A stretch of DNA of 64,000 nt from Pseudomonas nunensis (GCF_024296925.1 NZ_CP101125.1:5644501-5708500), one strand, 5' to 3'. Shown: positions 26,005-36,624, counted from the stretch's first letter. The notes: a model not told the origin generated them from the letters alone. Numbers and translations: made by a program.

Positions 26005-29000
26005 ATGGCTACCACCACCCTTGGGGTCAAACTTGATGACCCAACCCGCGAGCGCCTCAAGGCCGCCGCGACCTCGATTGATCGCACGCCGCACTGGCTG
26101 ATCAAGCAGGCAATTTTCAATTACCTGGAAAAACTCGAGGGTGGTGCAACCCTGACCGAGCTGAGTGGCTTGACCGGCAAAGACGCCGATGATGCTGGCG
26201 AAGTGCATGCCGATCACGCCCACCAGTGCTTCCTCGAATTCGCCGAAAGCATCCTGCCGCAATCGGTCCTGCGCGCTTCGATCACCTCTGCTTACCGTCG
26301 CCCGGAACCGGAAGTGGTACCGATGCTGATGGAACAGGCACGTCTGCCTGCGGCGATGGCCGAAGCCACCAACAAGCTCGCTTCCTCGATTGCCGACAAA
26401 CTGCGCAATCAGAAAAGCGCCGGCGGCCGTGCCGGGATTGTTCAGGGCCTGTTGCAGGAATTTTCCCTGTCGTCTCAGGAAGGCGTGGCGCTGATGTGCC
26501 TCGCCGAAGCGCTGTTGCGTATCCCGGACAAAGGCACCCGTGACGCCCTGATCCGCGACAAAATCAGCACCGGCAACTGGCATCCGCACTTGGGCAACAG
26601 CCCGTCGCTGTTCGTTAACGCCGCCACTTGGGGCTTGTTGCTGACCGGCAAACTGGTCGCTACCCATAATGAAGCCGGCCTGACTTCGTCCCTGAGCCGC
26701 ATCATCGGCAAGAGCGGCGAGCCGATGATCCGCAAGGGCGTCGACATGGCCATGCGCCTGATGGGCGAGCAGTTCGTCACAGGCGAAACCATCGCCGAAG
26801 CCCTGGCCAACGCGAGCAAGTTTGAATCCAAGGGCTTCCGCTATTCCTACGACATGCTGGGGGAAGCCGCACTCACCGAGCACGACGCCCAGAAGTACCT
26901 GGCCTCGTATGAACAAGCCATTCACTCGATCGGCAAAGCCTCCCACGGTCGTGGGATTTATGAAGGCCCGGGCATTTCCATCAAGCTGTCGGCACTGCAC
27001 CCGCGTTACAGCCGTGCGCAGTACGAGCGTGTGATGGACGAGTTGTACCCGCGCCTGTTGTCGCTGACCCTGCTGGCCAAGCAATACGACATCGGCCTGA
27101 ACATCGATGCCGAAGAAGCCGACCGCCTCGAGCTGTCGCTGGATCTGCTCGAGCGTCTGTGCTTCGAGCCGCAGCTGACGGGCTGGAACGGCATCGGTTT
27201 CGTGATCCAGGCCTATCAAAAACGTTGCCCGTATGTGATCGACTACGTGATCGACCTGGCTCGTCGCAGCCGTCATCGCCTGATGATCCGCCTGGTGAAA
27301 GGCGCGTACTGGGACAGCGAAATCAAGCGCGCCCAGGTCGAAGGCCTGGAAGGCTATCCGGTCTACACCCGCAAGGTGTACACCGACGTTTCCTACATCG
27401 CTTGCGCCCGCAAACTGCTGTCGGTGCCGGAAGTCATCTACCCGCAATTCGCGACGCACAACGCCCACACCTTGTCGGCCATTTACCACATCGCCGGTCA
27501 GAACTATTACCCCGGCCAGTACGAATTCCAGTGCCTGCACGGCATGGGTGAACCGCTGTACGAACAGGTTGTAGGCAAAGTTTCCGATGGCAAGTTGAAT
27601 CGTCCGTGCCGTGTGTACGCACCGGTCGGGACTCACGAAACATTGCTGGCTTACCTGGTACGTCGTCTGCTGGAAAACGGCGCGAACACCTCGTTCGTCA
27701 ACCAGATCGCCGATCAGTCCATCTCGATCCAGGCGTTGGTCGCCGATCCAGTGGCCAGCATCGAGCGCATGGCGACGGCGGAAGGCGGTTTCGGCCTGCC
27801 GCACCCGCGTATCCCGCTGCCGCGTGACCTTTATGGTGCCGAGCGCGCCAACTCCAGCGGCATCGACATGGCCAACGAACATCGTCTGGCGTCGCTGTCC
27901 TGCGCGTTGTTGGCCACCGCACACAACAACTGGAAAGCCGCGCCGATGCTCGGTTGCGCCTCCAGCACTGAAACCCCTGCGCCGGTACTGAACCCGTCGG
28001 ATCTGCGCGACGTGGTCGGTCACGTACAGGAAGCCACCGTCGAAGACGTCGACAACGCCATTCAGTGCGCCCTGAATGCGGGTCCGATCTGGCAGGCCAC
28101 TCCGCCAGCCGAACGCGCCGCGATCCTGGAACGTGCCGCCGATTTGATGGAAGGCGAAATCCAGCCGTTGATGGGCCTGTTGGCTCGCGAAGCCGGCAAG
28201 ACCTTCGCCAACGCCATCGCCGAAGTCCGTGAAGCCGTGGATTTCCTGCGTTATTACGCGGTGCAGGCACGCAACGATTTCACCAACGACGCCCACCGCC
28301 CATTGGGTCCAGTGGTTTGCATCAGCCCGTGGAACTTCCCGCTGGCGATTTTCAGTGGTCAAGTCGCCGCTGCACTGGCTGCCGGTAACCCGGTACTGGC
28401 CAAGCCTGCGGAACAAACCCCGCTGGTGGCGGCTCAAGCCGTGCGTTTGCTGCTCGAAGCCGGGATTCCGGAAGGCGTGCTGCAACTGCTGCCGGGCCGT
28501 GGCGAAACCGTTGGCGCTCGCTTGGTCGGTGACGATCGGGTTAAAGGCGTGATGTTCACCGGTTCGACTGAAGTCGCTCGCTTGCTGCAACGTAACGTCG
28601 CGGGTCGCCTTGATGCACAAGGTCGTCCGATTCCGCTGATCGCTGAAACTGGCGGCCAGAACGCGATGATCGTCGACTCCTCGGCACTGACCGAACAGGT
28701 TGTGATCGATGTGGTTTCGTCCGCGTTCGACAGCGCTGGTCAGCGCTGCTCGGCACTGCGAGTGCTGTGCTTGCAGGAAGATTCCGCCGACCGTGTCATC
28801 GAAATGCTCAAGGGCGCCATGGCTGAATGCCGTCTCGGCAACCCTGAGCGCTTGTCCGTGGACATCGGCCCGGTGATCGACGCCGAAGCCAAGGCTGGCA
28901 TCGAGAAACACATCCAGGCCATGCGCGACAAAGGTCGCAACGTGTATCAGGTGGCCATCGCCGACGGGGAAGAAGTCAAACGCGGCACCTTCGTGATGCC

Positions 29001-29958
29001 AACCCTGATCGAACTCGAAAGCTTCGACGAACTGCAACGGGAAATCTTCGGCCCGGTGCTGCACGTGGTTCGCTACAAACGCAAAGACATCGATCAACTG
29101 ATCGGCCAGATCAACGCTTCCGGCTACGGCCTGACCCTGGGCGTGCACACCCGCATCGACGAGACCATCGCCAAGGTGATCGACAACGTCAATGCCGGTA
29201 ACGTCTATGTAAACCGCAACATCGTTGGCGCCGTGGTTGGCGTGCAACCGTTCGGTGGCGAAGGCCTCTCGGGTACGGGTCCGAAAGCGGGTGGTCCGCT
29301 GTACTTGTACCGTCTGCTGTCGACACGTCCTACGGATGCGATCGAACAATCCTTCGCTCGCGGTGATGCCATCGCTGCGCCGGACGTGCGTTTGCGCGAT
29401 GCCATGAGCAAGTCGCTGACCGCCCTGAAAACCTGGGCCGACAGCAACCAACTGGCCGACCTGAGCACCCTGTGCGTGCAGTTCGCCGCACAATCGCAAA
29501 GCGGGATCACCCGCGTTCTGGCCGGCCCGACCGGCGAGCGCAATAGCTACGCGATCCTGCCGCGTGAACACGTGTTGTGCCTGGCGGAAGTCGAAGGCGA
29601 CCTGCTGACGCAACTGGCGGCGGTGTTGGCCGTCGGTGGTTCGGCAGTGTGGCCGGAAGCAGACGTGACCAAAGCATTGTTCGCACGTCTGCCGAAGGAG
29701 ATTCAGGCGAAGATCAAACTGGTTTCCGACTGGAACAAGGACGAAGTGGTGTTTGATGCGGTTCTGCATCATGGCCATTCCGATCAACTGCGGGCGGTGT
29801 GCCAGCAAGTGGCCAAGCGTGCCGGGGCGATTGTCGGGGTGCATGGCTTGTCCCAGGGCGAGACCAACATTGCGCTGGAGCGTCTGGTGATTGAGCGGGC
29901 GTTGAGTGTTAACACGGCTGCGGCGGGTGGTAATGCGAGCTTGATGACTATCGGTTAA
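26005..29958 (+). CDS. putA: Trifunctional PutA: proline dehydrogenase, P5C dehydrogenase and transcriptional repressor
   Basis: PutA oxidises proline to glutamate in two steps and represses the put genes when proline is scarce. The start ATG 26005 follows GAGG at 25993-25996 and gives 1317 residues, normal for trifunctional PutA. The N-terminal ribbon-helix-helix is TTTLGVKLDDPTRERLKAAA. The FAD barrel has GLNIDAEEADRLELSLDLLE and LVKGAYWDSEIKRAQVEG. The aldehyde dehydrogenase part has AETGGQNAM (Glu) and SAGQRCSALRVL (catalytic Cys). A conserved C-terminal region follows. The presence of the DNA-binding domain fits the GTTGCA sites upstream. A 1388-residue opposite-strand frame is a shadow. 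Confidence 0.98.
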   Translation: MATTTLGVKLDDPTRERLKAAATSIDRTPHWLIKQAIFNYLEKLEGGATLTELSGLTGKDADDAGEVHADHAHQCFLEFAESILPQSVLRASITSAYRRPEPEVVPMLMEQARLPAAMAEATNKLASSIADKLRNQKSAGGRAGIVQGLLQEFSLSSQEGVALMCLAEALLRIPDKGTRDALIRDKISTGNWHPHLGNSPSLFVNAATWGLLLTGKLVATHNEAGLTSSLSRIIGKSGEPMIRKGVDMAMRLMGEQFVTGETIAEALANASKFESKGFRYSYDMLGEAALTEHDAQKYLASYEQAIHSIGKASHGRGIYEGPGISIKLSALHPRYSRAQYERVMDELYPRLLSLTLLAKQYDIGLNIDAEEADRLELSLDLLERLCFEPQLTGWNGIGFVIQAYQKRCPYVIDYVIDLARRSRHRLMIRLVKGAYWDSEIKRAQVEGLEGYPVYTRKVYTDVSYIACARKLLSVPEVIYPQFATHNAHTLSAIYHIAGQNYYPGQYEFQCLHGMGEPLYEQVVGKVSDGKLNRPCRVYAPVGTHETLLAYLVRRLLENGANTSFVNQIADQSISIQALVADPVASIERMATAEGGFGLPHPRIPLPRDLYGAERANSSGIDMANEHRLASLSCALLATAHNNWKAAPMLGCASSTETPAPVLNPSDLRDVVGHVQEATVEDVDNAIQCALNAGPIWQATPPAERAAILERAADLMEGEIQPLMGLLAREAGKTFANAIAEVREAVDFLRYYAVQARNDFTNDAHRPLGPVVCISPWNFPLAIFSGQVAAALAAGNPVLAKPAEQTPLVAAQAVRLLLEAGIPEGVLQLLPGRGETVGARLVGDDRVKGVMFTGSTEVARLLQRNVAGRLDAQGRPIPLIAETGGQNAMIVDSSALTEQVVIDVVSSAFDSAGQRCSALRVLCLQEDSADRVIEMLKGAMAECRLGNPERLSVDIGPVIDAEAKAGIEKHIQAMRDKGRNVYQVAIADGEEVKRGTFVMPTLIELESFDELQREIFGPVLHVVRYKRKDIDQLIGQINASGYGLTLGVHTRIDETIAKVIDNVNAGNVYVNRNIVGAVVGVQPFGGEGLSGTGPKAGGPLYLYRLLSTRPTDAIEQSFARGDAIAAPDVRLRDAMSKSLTALKTWADSNQLADLSTLCVQFAAQSQSGITRVLAGPTGERNSYAILPREHVLCLAEVEGDLLTQLAAVLAVGGSAVWPEADVTKALFARLPKEIQAKIKLVSDWNKDEVVFDAVLHHGHSDQLRAVCQQVAKRAGAIVGVHGLSQGETNIALERLVIERALSVNTAAAGGNASLMTIG

Positions 29959-30004
29959 ACCGCAATTAGGCCGGGCGCCCGCAATGGGCGCCTGGAATGC
30001 AAAA

Positions 30005-30099
30005 CCCTTGTGGGAGCGGGCTTGCTCGCGAATGCGGTGCAACAGTCAATATTGATGTCGACTGACACACCGCCATCGCGAGCAAGCCCGCTCCCACAT
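30005..30099. repeat. REPIN (GTGGGAGCGGGCTTGCTCGC family)
   Basis: Paired REP units lie 47 bases after putA, between it and the acyl-CoA dehydrogenase gene. Confidence 0.85.
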
Positions 30100-30203
30100 T
30101 TGATTAGCGGTGCCCGCACCACACCATCACGCTCATCAATCATCCTGTTCAGCCTTTATTCCCACGCCTAGACTCGGTCCATTCCAAAAAAAGGTAGGCC
30201 GAC

Positions 30204-32006
30204 ATGTCCGAGACGTTGCTCAGTTCCCGCAATCTGGCTTTCGAGCTGTACGAAGTCCTCGATGCCGAGGGCCTGACCCAGCGTGAGCGGTTCGCCGAGC
30301 ACAATCGCGAGACGTTTGACGCCGCCATTGGCACCGCCCGCAGCATTGCCGAGAAGTTCTTCGCCCCGCATAACCGCAAGAACGACGAGAACGAGCCGCG
30401 CTATGAGAACGGTCAGGCGATTCTGATTCCTGAAGTGAAACCGGCGGTGGATGCGTTCCTCGAAGCCGGTTTCCTCAACGCCGCGCGCAGTTTCGACGCC
30501 GGCGGCATGCAACTTCCTACATTGTTGTCCCAGGCCTGTTTTGCGCACTTCCAGTCGGCCAACGCGGCGTCGACCTCATATCCGTTCCTGACCATGGGCG
30601 CGGCCAACCTGATCGAAAGCTTCGGCACCGAAGAGCAGAAGCAGCGCTTTCTGCAACCAATGATCGATGGGCGTTTCTTCGGCACCATGGCGTTGACCGA
30701 ACCCCACGCCGGGTCGTCGTTGTCGGATATTCGTACACGCGCAGAGCCGGCGTCTGACGGCACCTACCGCCTCAAGGGCAACAAGATCTTCATCTCCGGT
30801 GGCGATCACCCGCTCTCGGAAAACATCGTGCACATGGTGCTGGCCAAGTTGCCGGACGCACCGGCCGGGGTGAAAGGCATTTCGCTGTTTATCGTGCCCA
30901 AGTTCCTGGTCAACGATGACGGCAGTCTCGGCCAGCGCAACGACGTGTTGCTGGCCGGGTTGTTCCACAAGATGGGCTGGCGCGGCACCACCTCCACCGC
31001 GTTGAACTTCGGCGATAACGGCGAGTGTGTCGGCTATCTGGTGGGCAAGCCGCACCACGGTTTGAGCTACATGTTCCAGATGATGAACGAGGCGCGGATC
31101 GGCGTCGGCATGGGCGCGGTGATGCTTGGTTACGCCGGGTATCTGTACTCGCTGGAATATGCCCGCGAACGTCCCCAAGGCCGCGTGCCGGACAGCAAGG
31201 ACCCGAACACCGCACCGGTGGCGATCATTCAGCACGCGGACGTCAAACGCATGTTGCTGACGCAAAAAGCCTACGTCGAAGGTTCGTTCGACCTGGGGCT
31301 GTACGCGGCGCGGCTGTTCGATGACACCACGACTCTGGAAACCGAAGAGGCGCGCAAACAGGCCCATGAGTTGCTGGATTTGCTCACGCCAATCGTCAAA
31401 TCCTGGCCATCGGAGTTCTGCCTGAAGGCCAACGAACTGGCGATCCAGATTCTCGGCGGCCACGGTTACACCCGCGAGTATCCGGTGGAACAGTATTACC
31501 GCGACAACCGTTTGAACCCGATCCATGAAGGCACCCATGGCATTCAGTCGCTGGACTTGCTCGGGCGTAAATTGGCGCAGAACGGCGGTGCCGGGCTCAA
31601 GCAATTGATTCGACTGATCGCCAACACCGCCGAACGTGCTCAGGCGTATGAATCGCTGACTGCGTTGCGTGAGCCGTTGGAAAAACTGGTGGCGCGTCTG
31701 CAAACCGTGACCATCGGCCTACTGACCGATCTGGGCCAGGGCAAGGTCAACAGCAGTCTTGCTAACTCGGCGCTGTACCTGAAAGTGTTCGGGCACACGG
31801 TGATTGGTTGGCGTTGGCTGGAACAGGCGATTCGTGCTGAAGAAGGGTTGGCGAAAGGGAATGCGGCGGATGTGAGCTTCTATAAAGGCAAGCTGCAGGC
31901 GGCGCGGTATTTCCTGACGTGGGAAGTGCCGGGTTGCCACCATGAGTTGGCGATTCTGGAGGCTCGGGATGATGTTTGTTTGGGGATGCAGGATGAGTGG
32001 TTTTGA
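30204..32006 (+). CDS. Acyl-CoA dehydrogenase
   Basis: A FAD flavoprotein that introduces a trans-2 double bond into acyl-CoA. The 600-residue length marks the larger DmdC/FadE-like subgroup with a C-terminal extension. Visible motifs are MALTEPHAGSSLSDI for FAD binding, RIGVGMGAVMLGYAGY, and HEGTHGIQSLDLLGRK, whose Glu is the usual catalytic base. The ATG 30204 has AAGG about 10 bases upstream. It corresponds in position to the P. aeruginosa acyl-CoA dehydrogenase PA5020 before the PA5021 antiporter. The chain-length preference cannot be told. Confidence 0.93.
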   Translation: MSETLLSSRNLAFELYEVLDAEGLTQRERFAEHNRETFDAAIGTARSIAEKFFAPHNRKNDENEPRYENGQAILIPEVKPAVDAFLEAGFLNAARSFDAGGMQLPTLLSQACFAHFQSANAASTSYPFLTMGAANLIESFGTEEQKQRFLQPMIDGRFFGTMALTEPHAGSSLSDIRTRAEPASDGTYRLKGNKIFISGGDHPLSENIVHMVLAKLPDAPAGVKGISLFIVPKFLVNDDGSLGQRNDVLLAGLFHKMGWRGTTSTALNFGDNGECVGYLVGKPHHGLSYMFQMMNEARIGVGMGAVMLGYAGYLYSLEYARERPQGRVPDSKDPNTAPVAIIQHADVKRMLLTQKAYVEGSFDLGLYAARLFDDTTTLETEEARKQAHELLDLLTPIVKSWPSEFCLKANELAIQILGGHGYTREYPVEQYYRDNRLNPIHEGTHGIQSLDLLGRKLAQNGGAGLKQLIRLIANTAERAQAYESLTALREPLEKLVARLQTVTIGLLTDLGQGKVNSSLANSALYLKVFGHTVIGWRWLEQAIRAEEGLAKGNAADVSFYKGKLQAARYFLTWEVPGCHHELAILEARDDVCLGMQDEWF

Positions 32007-32034
32007 TCGATCTTAGATTGGCGTAACGACCACA

Positions 32035-32124
32035 AAAAGATCGCAGCCTCGTTTCACTCGACAGCTCCTACAAGGGATCCGCGTAAACCTGTAGGAGCTG
32101 TCGAGTGAAACGAGGCTGCGATCT
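32035..32124. repeat. Long palindromic repeat, copy 2 of 3 (probable bidirectional terminator)
   Basis: This is the same palindrome as at 12746 and 36646. It sits between convergent genes (acyl-CoA dehydrogenase and the chemoreceptor), 29 bases after the first stop, so shared termination is likely. Confidence 0.8.
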
Positions 32125-32139
32125 GTTGATCTTGATCTT

Positions 32140-34092
32140 TTAACTCAACTTGAACCCACCCATCTGCCGCGCCAAATCATCCGCCAACCGCTGCAACGTC
32201 TGGCAATCCTCACGACAGGCCCTGACTTCCCCCGCCGTCGCCCGAGCCAGATCGGAAATCCCCTGCACATTACGATTGATCTCTTCGGTCACCGCCGACT
32301 GCTCTTCCGTCGCAGTCGCCACTTGATGGTTCATGTCGCTGATGCGCTCGATCTGTCCGGTAATCGCGGTCAACGACGTCCCGGTGCGCTGGCTCGATTC
32401 AACGCCAGTGCCAGTCGCCGCCTGCCCCGAATGCATCGACGACACGGCATTTTCCGCACCCTGCTTGAGGCTGCCGATCATCTGCTGAATCTCGTCGGTA
32501 GACGACTGAGTCCGCCGCGCCAACGTCCGCACTTCATCGGCAACTACCGCAAACCCACGGCCCATATCACCGGCGCGCGCCGCTTCAATCGCCGCGTTCA
32601 GCGCCAACAGGTTGGTCTGTTCGGAAATCCCGCGAATCACTGCCAGCACCTGATCGATCGACGCGACTTGATGCGCCAACTCCCCCACCGCCGTGGCGGC
32701 GACGCCGATTTCGTCGGACATGCTTTCTATATGGCGGATCGAACCACCGACCACTTCCCGGGCCTGCAGCGCTTCATCGCGCGCGGTTTGCGAGGCGACC
32801 GCTGCGTTGCCGGCGTTCTGGGCGATTTCCTGTACGGTCAGGCCCATCTCGTGAACGGCGGTGGCGACCATGTCGGTCATTTCCTGCTGACGCCCGGAAC
32901 GCTCGGCGGTGTTATCGACCACCTTCGCCACCTGGCCGACTGCGGTGCGCAGACGTTCGCTGGTGGTCAGCACTTCGCCGATCATGTCGCGCTGACTTTC
33001 GAGGAATCGATTGAAGCCCCGCGCCAGGTCGCCCAACTCATCGGCGCGGCTGGAATCTAACCGGTGGGTCAAATCTCCACCACCGCTACCGATAGCTACC
33101 AGCGCCGCTGTTACCTGACGGATCGGTCGAACCATCCCACGGGCCAACAACACCACCAGCATCAGGCACACCAGTGCCACCGCGAGGCCGATTGCGCTGC
33201 TCATCCACATGGCGCGGCGGGCTTCGGCGTAGATCTGCGACTGTGGCACTTCGGCCACCAGGGTCCATCCGAGATCGCGCAGCGGCAGACTTAGCGCCAG
33301 AAAGTCTTCACCATCGCGTGCAAAGGTGCTGTTGGTGGCAAATGCTTTTGAGGTAGAGAGGTGACCCATGACCGCTTGCGCCGCCGGAGCTCCGATCTGC
33401 TCGGCCAACGTACGTTTGCCACTGAATTGCGCCTCGGGATGAACCTGGATCAAACCGTCGGAACGCACGAGATAGACCTTGCCGCGCTCACCGAAGTTGA
33501 AGTTGTGGATCAGCTCCGACAGCTCTTTCATGCTCAGCCCAAGCCCGGCAACGCCCACGACTTTGCCGGCCTGCTCGACCTTGAGGTCGATGAACAGCGC
33601 CAATTCTCCGGTCGCGGTGTCATTGTCGATATTGAGGGTGCGCGGCTGGTTGCTGTCGAGAAAGGAATAGAACCAGGCGTCCTTGGGGTTGGAACGACTG
33701 AGGGTCCGATCCAGGCCTTTTTCCGTAAGGTAGTGATTGGAAGCGGTGCCGACGATCAGCGCGGTAAAGGCTTTGTGCTCGGCGCGGATGCCTTCCAGAT
33801 ACTTCACGAACGTGTCGGTCTGGGCACTGTTTTCCCCCCCGGCCAACCAGTCGCGCACCATGCTATTGCTGGCGATGTCCTTGGCGGCGGTGAGGGGCTG
33901 GACGAGGATGCGTTCGATGTCGTTGCGCATCGCTTCGATGCTCGACGGCAGCGCCTGTTCGACCAGATAGCTCTGGGCGAGGCGGTTGACCACCAGGGTA
34001 TAAACGCCAACCACGATCAGAATACTGACCAGCAGGGCGGTGCCCATACTCAGGATCAACTGCCATTGAATACTGCGTCGCCAGAACTGCAT
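32140..34092 (-). CDS. Methyl-accepting chemotaxis protein, Cache sensor type
   Basis: From ATG 34092 ([17 protein letters not shown]...), with GGGGGTG just upstream, the protein has 650 residues. It has TM1 near 12-34, a large periplasmic double-Cache-like domain to about 275, TM2 near 277-300, a HAMP domain ([20 protein letters not shown]) and the cytoplasmic signalling hairpin with [20 protein letters not shown]. No C-terminal CheR-binding pentapeptide is seen. The ligand is unknown, though Cache sensors of this form often bind small carboxylic acids or amino acids. The upstream region holds an 11-base inverted repeat. Confidence 0.92.
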   Translation of the reverse strand: MQFWRRSIQWQLILSMGTALLVSILIVVGVYTLVVNRLAQSYLVEQALPSSIEAMRNDIERILVQPLTAAKDIASNSMVRDWLAGGENSAQTDTFVKYLEGIRAEHKAFTALIVGTASNHYLTEKGLDRTLSRSNPKDAWFYSFLDSNQPRTLNIDNDTATGELALFIDLKVEQAGKVVGVAGLGLSMKELSELIHNFNFGERGKVYLVRSDGLIQVHPEAQFSGKRTLAEQIGAPAAQAVMGHLSTSKAFATNSTFARDGEDFLALSLPLRDLGWTLVAEVPQSQIYAEARRAMWMSSAIGLAVALVCLMLVVLLARGMVRPIRQVTAALVAIGSGGGDLTHRLDSSRADELGDLARGFNRFLESQRDMIGEVLTTSERLRTAVGQVAKVVDNTAERSGRQQEMTDMVATAVHEMGLTVQEIAQNAGNAAVASQTARDEALQAREVVGGSIRHIESMSDEIGVAATAVGELAHQVASIDQVLAVIRGISEQTNLLALNAAIEAARAGDMGRGFAVVADEVRTLARRTQSSTDEIQQMIGSLKQGAENAVSSMHSGQAATGTGVESSQRTGTSLTAITGQIERISDMNHQVATATEEQSAVTEEINRNVQGISDLARATAGEVRACREDCQTLQRLADDLARQMGGFKLS

Positions 34093-34101
34093 GGAACACC
34101 C

Positions 34102-34177
34102 CCAAAGAATAAGTGGCTGAAACACTGCAACAGCCGTGCCGATTGTATACAACACAGTCGACAAATTTATTCTTTGG
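34102..34177. promoter_or_regulatory. Inverted repeat pair in chemoreceptor promoter region
   Basis: CCAAAGAATAA (34102-34112) and TTATTCTTTGG (34167-34177) are perfect complements 54 bases apart, and a TTGTATACAA palindrome (34143-34152) lies between them. The set fills the 101 bases between the chemoreceptor ATG and the zapA stop, so it could be operators or a long hairpin in the leader. Confidence 0.35.
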
Positions 34178-34193
34178 TTGTGCTCAAAGCCGA

Positions 34194-34496
34194 TCAGGCC
34201 TGATTGATCGTCTTGGCGATCACTTCAACCGTGGCGCTGACTTGCTCTTGGTAACGGTCGAGTTCCTGCTGGTGCTGCTTTTTCATTTCAATCTGCTGGG
34301 AGCACAGATTCATCGCTGCCAGTACCAACAAGCGATCACCGATCAGTGTCGGGTATTTCTTTTTGGTGTCGGCCAAGGCCGCCTTCAACATCATGGCGGC
34401 GTCCAGCAGGGTCTGCTCTTCCCCGGCCGGCGCCTTGATCGAATAGTCCTCCCCCAGGATCGAGACGACTTTTACCCCTGCGGCGCCCTGATTCAT
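34194..34496 (-). CDS. zapA: ZapA-like cell division protein
   Basis: ZapA bundles FtsZ filaments at the division ring. The 100-residue protein has the ZapA pattern: [20 protein letters not shown] at the N-terminus, [20 protein letters not shown] in the middle and a C-terminal coiled coil. Its start overlaps the upstream TIGR02449 gene (ATGA). The usual Pseudomonas zapA sits beside 6S RNA and ygfA and, from memory, has a different sequence (ILDKEYCIACPPEER type). Here neither neighbour is present, so this may be a second, divergent copy. Confidence 0.8.
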   Translation of the reverse strand: MNQGAAGVKVVSILGEDYSIKAPAGEEQTLLDAAMMLKAALADTKKKYPTLIGDRLLVLAAMNLCSQQIEMKKQHQQELDRYQEQVSATVEVIAKTINQA

Positions 34497-34723
34497 GCGC
34501 TGACAGGGCCGGCGCTGACGCGCTCAACCAAGGCCTGGATACGTGCGGCGGTAGCGCCTTGTTTCTCTTCCTGTTCCATCAGGCTCAGTTGCAGGCTTTC
34601 GTTTTCATCCTTGGCCTGAGCCAGTTCGGCGCTCAGGGTCTGGTTGGTGCCGAGCAGGCTCTGGTTCTGTTGCACCAGGTCGCTGACCAGTTGTTCCAAT
34701 TGACTCAGGGATGCTTCCAACAT
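34493..34723 (-). CDS. TIGR02449-family ZapB-like coiled-coil protein
   Basis: A 76-residue protein from ATG 34723 (MLEASLSQLEQLVSDLVQQN...) that is almost entirely heptad-like coiled coil, resembling TIGR02449 and ZapB division-associated proteins. It overlaps zapA by four bases and would be co-translated. TIGR02449 genes usually accompany zapA in Pseudomonas, which supports the call. The longer frame to 34801 lacks a better start. Confidence 0.75.
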   Translation of the reverse strand: MLEASLSQLEQLVSDLVQQNQSLLGTNQTLSAELAQAKDENESLQLSLMEQEEKQGATAARIQALVERVSAGPVSA

Positions 34724-34916
34724 TTTGATTTTCCAGGCTTTTTCAAAGGGCGCGTACGATAAAGAAAAGTCACCACGGATGCCAGGGTTATTGGGGCGCA
34801 AAGCCTTGATTTTCCTGACGGGCGACCTTCCTCGCGAGTTTTAAAGACTGTGATTGGCAGATCTGGTTCCTGCACTTCGTCGCCGGAAAACGCGTGCGAC
34901 AAATACGCGCAGGGGC

Positions 34917-34943
34917 TCAAGACTTTAGTCGTAGAACCGATAA
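34917..34943 (+). promoter_or_regulatory. Candidate FliA (sigma-28) promoter of chemoreceptor
   Basis: TCAA (34917-34920), exactly 15 bases, then ACCGATAA (34936-34943) matches the FliA consensus TAAA-N15-GCCGATAA with one mismatch in each box. It lies 56 bases before the chemoreceptor ATG at 34999, and motility genes are known FliA targets. Confidence 0.6.
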
Positions 34944-34998
34944 GCCATGCATACAGCAGTCTCAGCCCCGCACGGATGCGCTTTTCCCGGTAAACACC

Positions 34999-36624
34999 AT
35001 GTCCCTCCGTAATATGAATATCGCCCCGCGGGCGTTCCTCGGGTTTGCCCTGATTGGCGCTCTGATGCTGATCCTGGGGGTATTTTCCCTGAACCAGATG
35101 AGCAAGATTCGCGCAGCCGGTGAAGACATCGCCAACGCCAGCGTGCCGAGCATCAAGAGCCTCGACGAATTCACTCAGCTGACGCTGCGCCTGCGCGTGC
35201 TGTCCTACCGTTTGCTGATCAACCGCGAACCGGACGTGCAGCAGAAAACCATGGAGCTGTTCGACCAGCGCAACCAGCAGATCCGTGATGCTCAACGAGT
35301 CTATGAACCGTTGATCGACGGCCCGCAGGAACGCGCGGCGTATGACCAGTACGTGCAGTTGCTGGCGCAGTACCGTCAACTCGAAGACCGGATGAAGAGC
35401 CTGTCGCGCAACAATCAGATTGATGATCTGAGCAAAATGCTCAACACCGAACTGCTGGCCAACTCTGAAGCGGTCAACAAGGCCCTCGCGAAATTGCTGG
35501 AGATCAACACCCAGCAAATCGCCGAAACGGATAAAGGTGCGAGCGATCAGTATTCGGCGTCCTTTAACCTGGTTATCACCCTGTTGGTCATCGCCACCGG
35601 CCTGACCCTGCTGTTCGCCTGGCTGCTGACCAACAGCATCACCAAGCCGATCGCCAACGCCTTGAGCGCCGCCGAAGAAATCGCCGAGGGCAACCTGACC
35701 CGTCCGATTACCGTCGATGGCGAAGATGAAGCAGGCCGTTTGCTGCTCGCCATGTCGAAGATGCAGGAAAAGCTGCGCGACACCCTGCAACGGATTTCCG
35801 GCTCGGCTACGCAACTGGCGTCCGCCGCTGAAGAGCTGAACAGCGTCACCGACGAAAGCGCCCGGGGCCTGACGCAGCAGAACAACGAAATCGAACAAGC
35901 TGCCACTGCGGTCAACGAAATGACCAGCGCCGTGGAAGAAGTCGCGCGCAACGCCGTGAGCACCTCCGAAGCCTCGAAAAACGCCACCACCTCCGCCGGT
36001 GACGGCCGTGACCTGGTGCAGGAAACCGTCAGCGCCATCGAACGCATGAGCGCCGACGTGCAAAGCACCGCGACGCTGATTGGCGACCTGGCTAACGAAT
36101 CCCGCGACATCGGCAAGGTACTGGACGTGATTCGCGGCTTGGCGGATCAAACCAACTTGCTGGCCCTGAACGCGGCAATCGAAGCAGCCCGAGCTGGTGA
36201 AGCCGGGCGTGGTTTTGCGGTGGTGGCGGATGAGGTTCGGGCCTTGGCGCACCGTACCCAGCAATCGACCAGCGAAATCGAACGCATGATCGGCAGCATC
36301 CAGAGCGGCACCGAGCACGCCGTGGATTCGATGCGCAACAGCACCGAACGCGCGGAATCGACGCTGAACATCGCCCGTGGCGCCGGGATGTCGCTGGACA
36401 CGATCAACAGTGCGATTGTCGAGATCAACGAACGCAACCTGGTGATCGCCAGCGCGGCGGAAGAGCAGGCGCAAGTGGCTCGCGAAGTGGACCGCAACCT
36501 GGTGAACATCCGCGATCTGTCGGTGCAATCGGCGACCGGGGCGAATCAGACCAGTGCTGCGAGCAATGAGCTGTCGCGCCTGGCGCTGGACCTGAACAAC
36601 ATGGTTGGGCGGTTTAGCCTCTAA
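34999..36624 (+). CDS. Methyl-accepting chemotaxis protein, four-helix-bundle type
   Basis: From ATG 34999 ([16 protein letters not shown]...) the protein has 541 residues. It has TM1 near 12-31, a helical periplasmic four-helix-bundle sensor with [20 protein letters not shown]2 near 190-210, HAMP, and the signalling hairpin [20 protein letters not shown]. The ligand is unknown. A FliA-type promoter at 34917 supports membership in the motility regulon. Copy 3 of the long palindrome lies 21 bases after the stop and may end the transcript. Confidence 0.92.
   Translation: MSLRNMNIAPRAFLGFALIGALMLILGVFSLNQMSKIRAAGEDIANASVPSIKSLDEFTQLTLRLRVLSYRLLINREPDVQQKTMELFDQRNQQIRDAQRVYEPLIDGPQERAAYDQYVQLLAQYRQLEDRMKSLSRNNQIDDLSKMLNTELLANSEAVNKALAKLLEINTQQIAETDKGASDQYSASFNLVITLLVIATGLTLLFAWLLTNSITKPIANALSAAEEIAEGNLTRPITVDGEDEAGRLLLAMSKMQEKLRDTLQRISGSATQLASAAEELNSVTDESARGLTQQNNEIEQAATAVNEMTSAVEEVARNAVSTSEASKNATTSAGDGRDLVQETVSAIERMSADVQSTATLIGDLANESRDIGKVLDVIRGLADQTNLLALNAAIEAARAGEAGRGFAVVADEVRALAHRTQQSTSEIERMIGSIQSGTEHAVDSMRNSTERAESTLNIARGAGMSLDTINSAIVEINERNLVIASAAEEQAQVAREVDRNLVNIRDLSVQSATGANQTSAASNELSRLALDLNNMVGRFSL

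Noticed and set aside
25876..30042. A 1388-residue open frame opposite putA
   Set aside because: It is the antisense shadow of putA in GC-rich DNA with biased third positions. The product is low-complexity (His, Gln, Arg-rich) with no domain.
34093..34193. Possible 6S RNA gene downstream of zapA
   Set aside because: The gap is only 101 bases, too short for 6S RNA, and is filled by the chemoreceptor leader.
34850..34880. Possible RpoN promoter (TGGCAG...CTGC) before the second chemoreceptor
   Set aside because: The distance between the GG and GC elements is 16 rather than 12 bases. The FliA-type site fits better.
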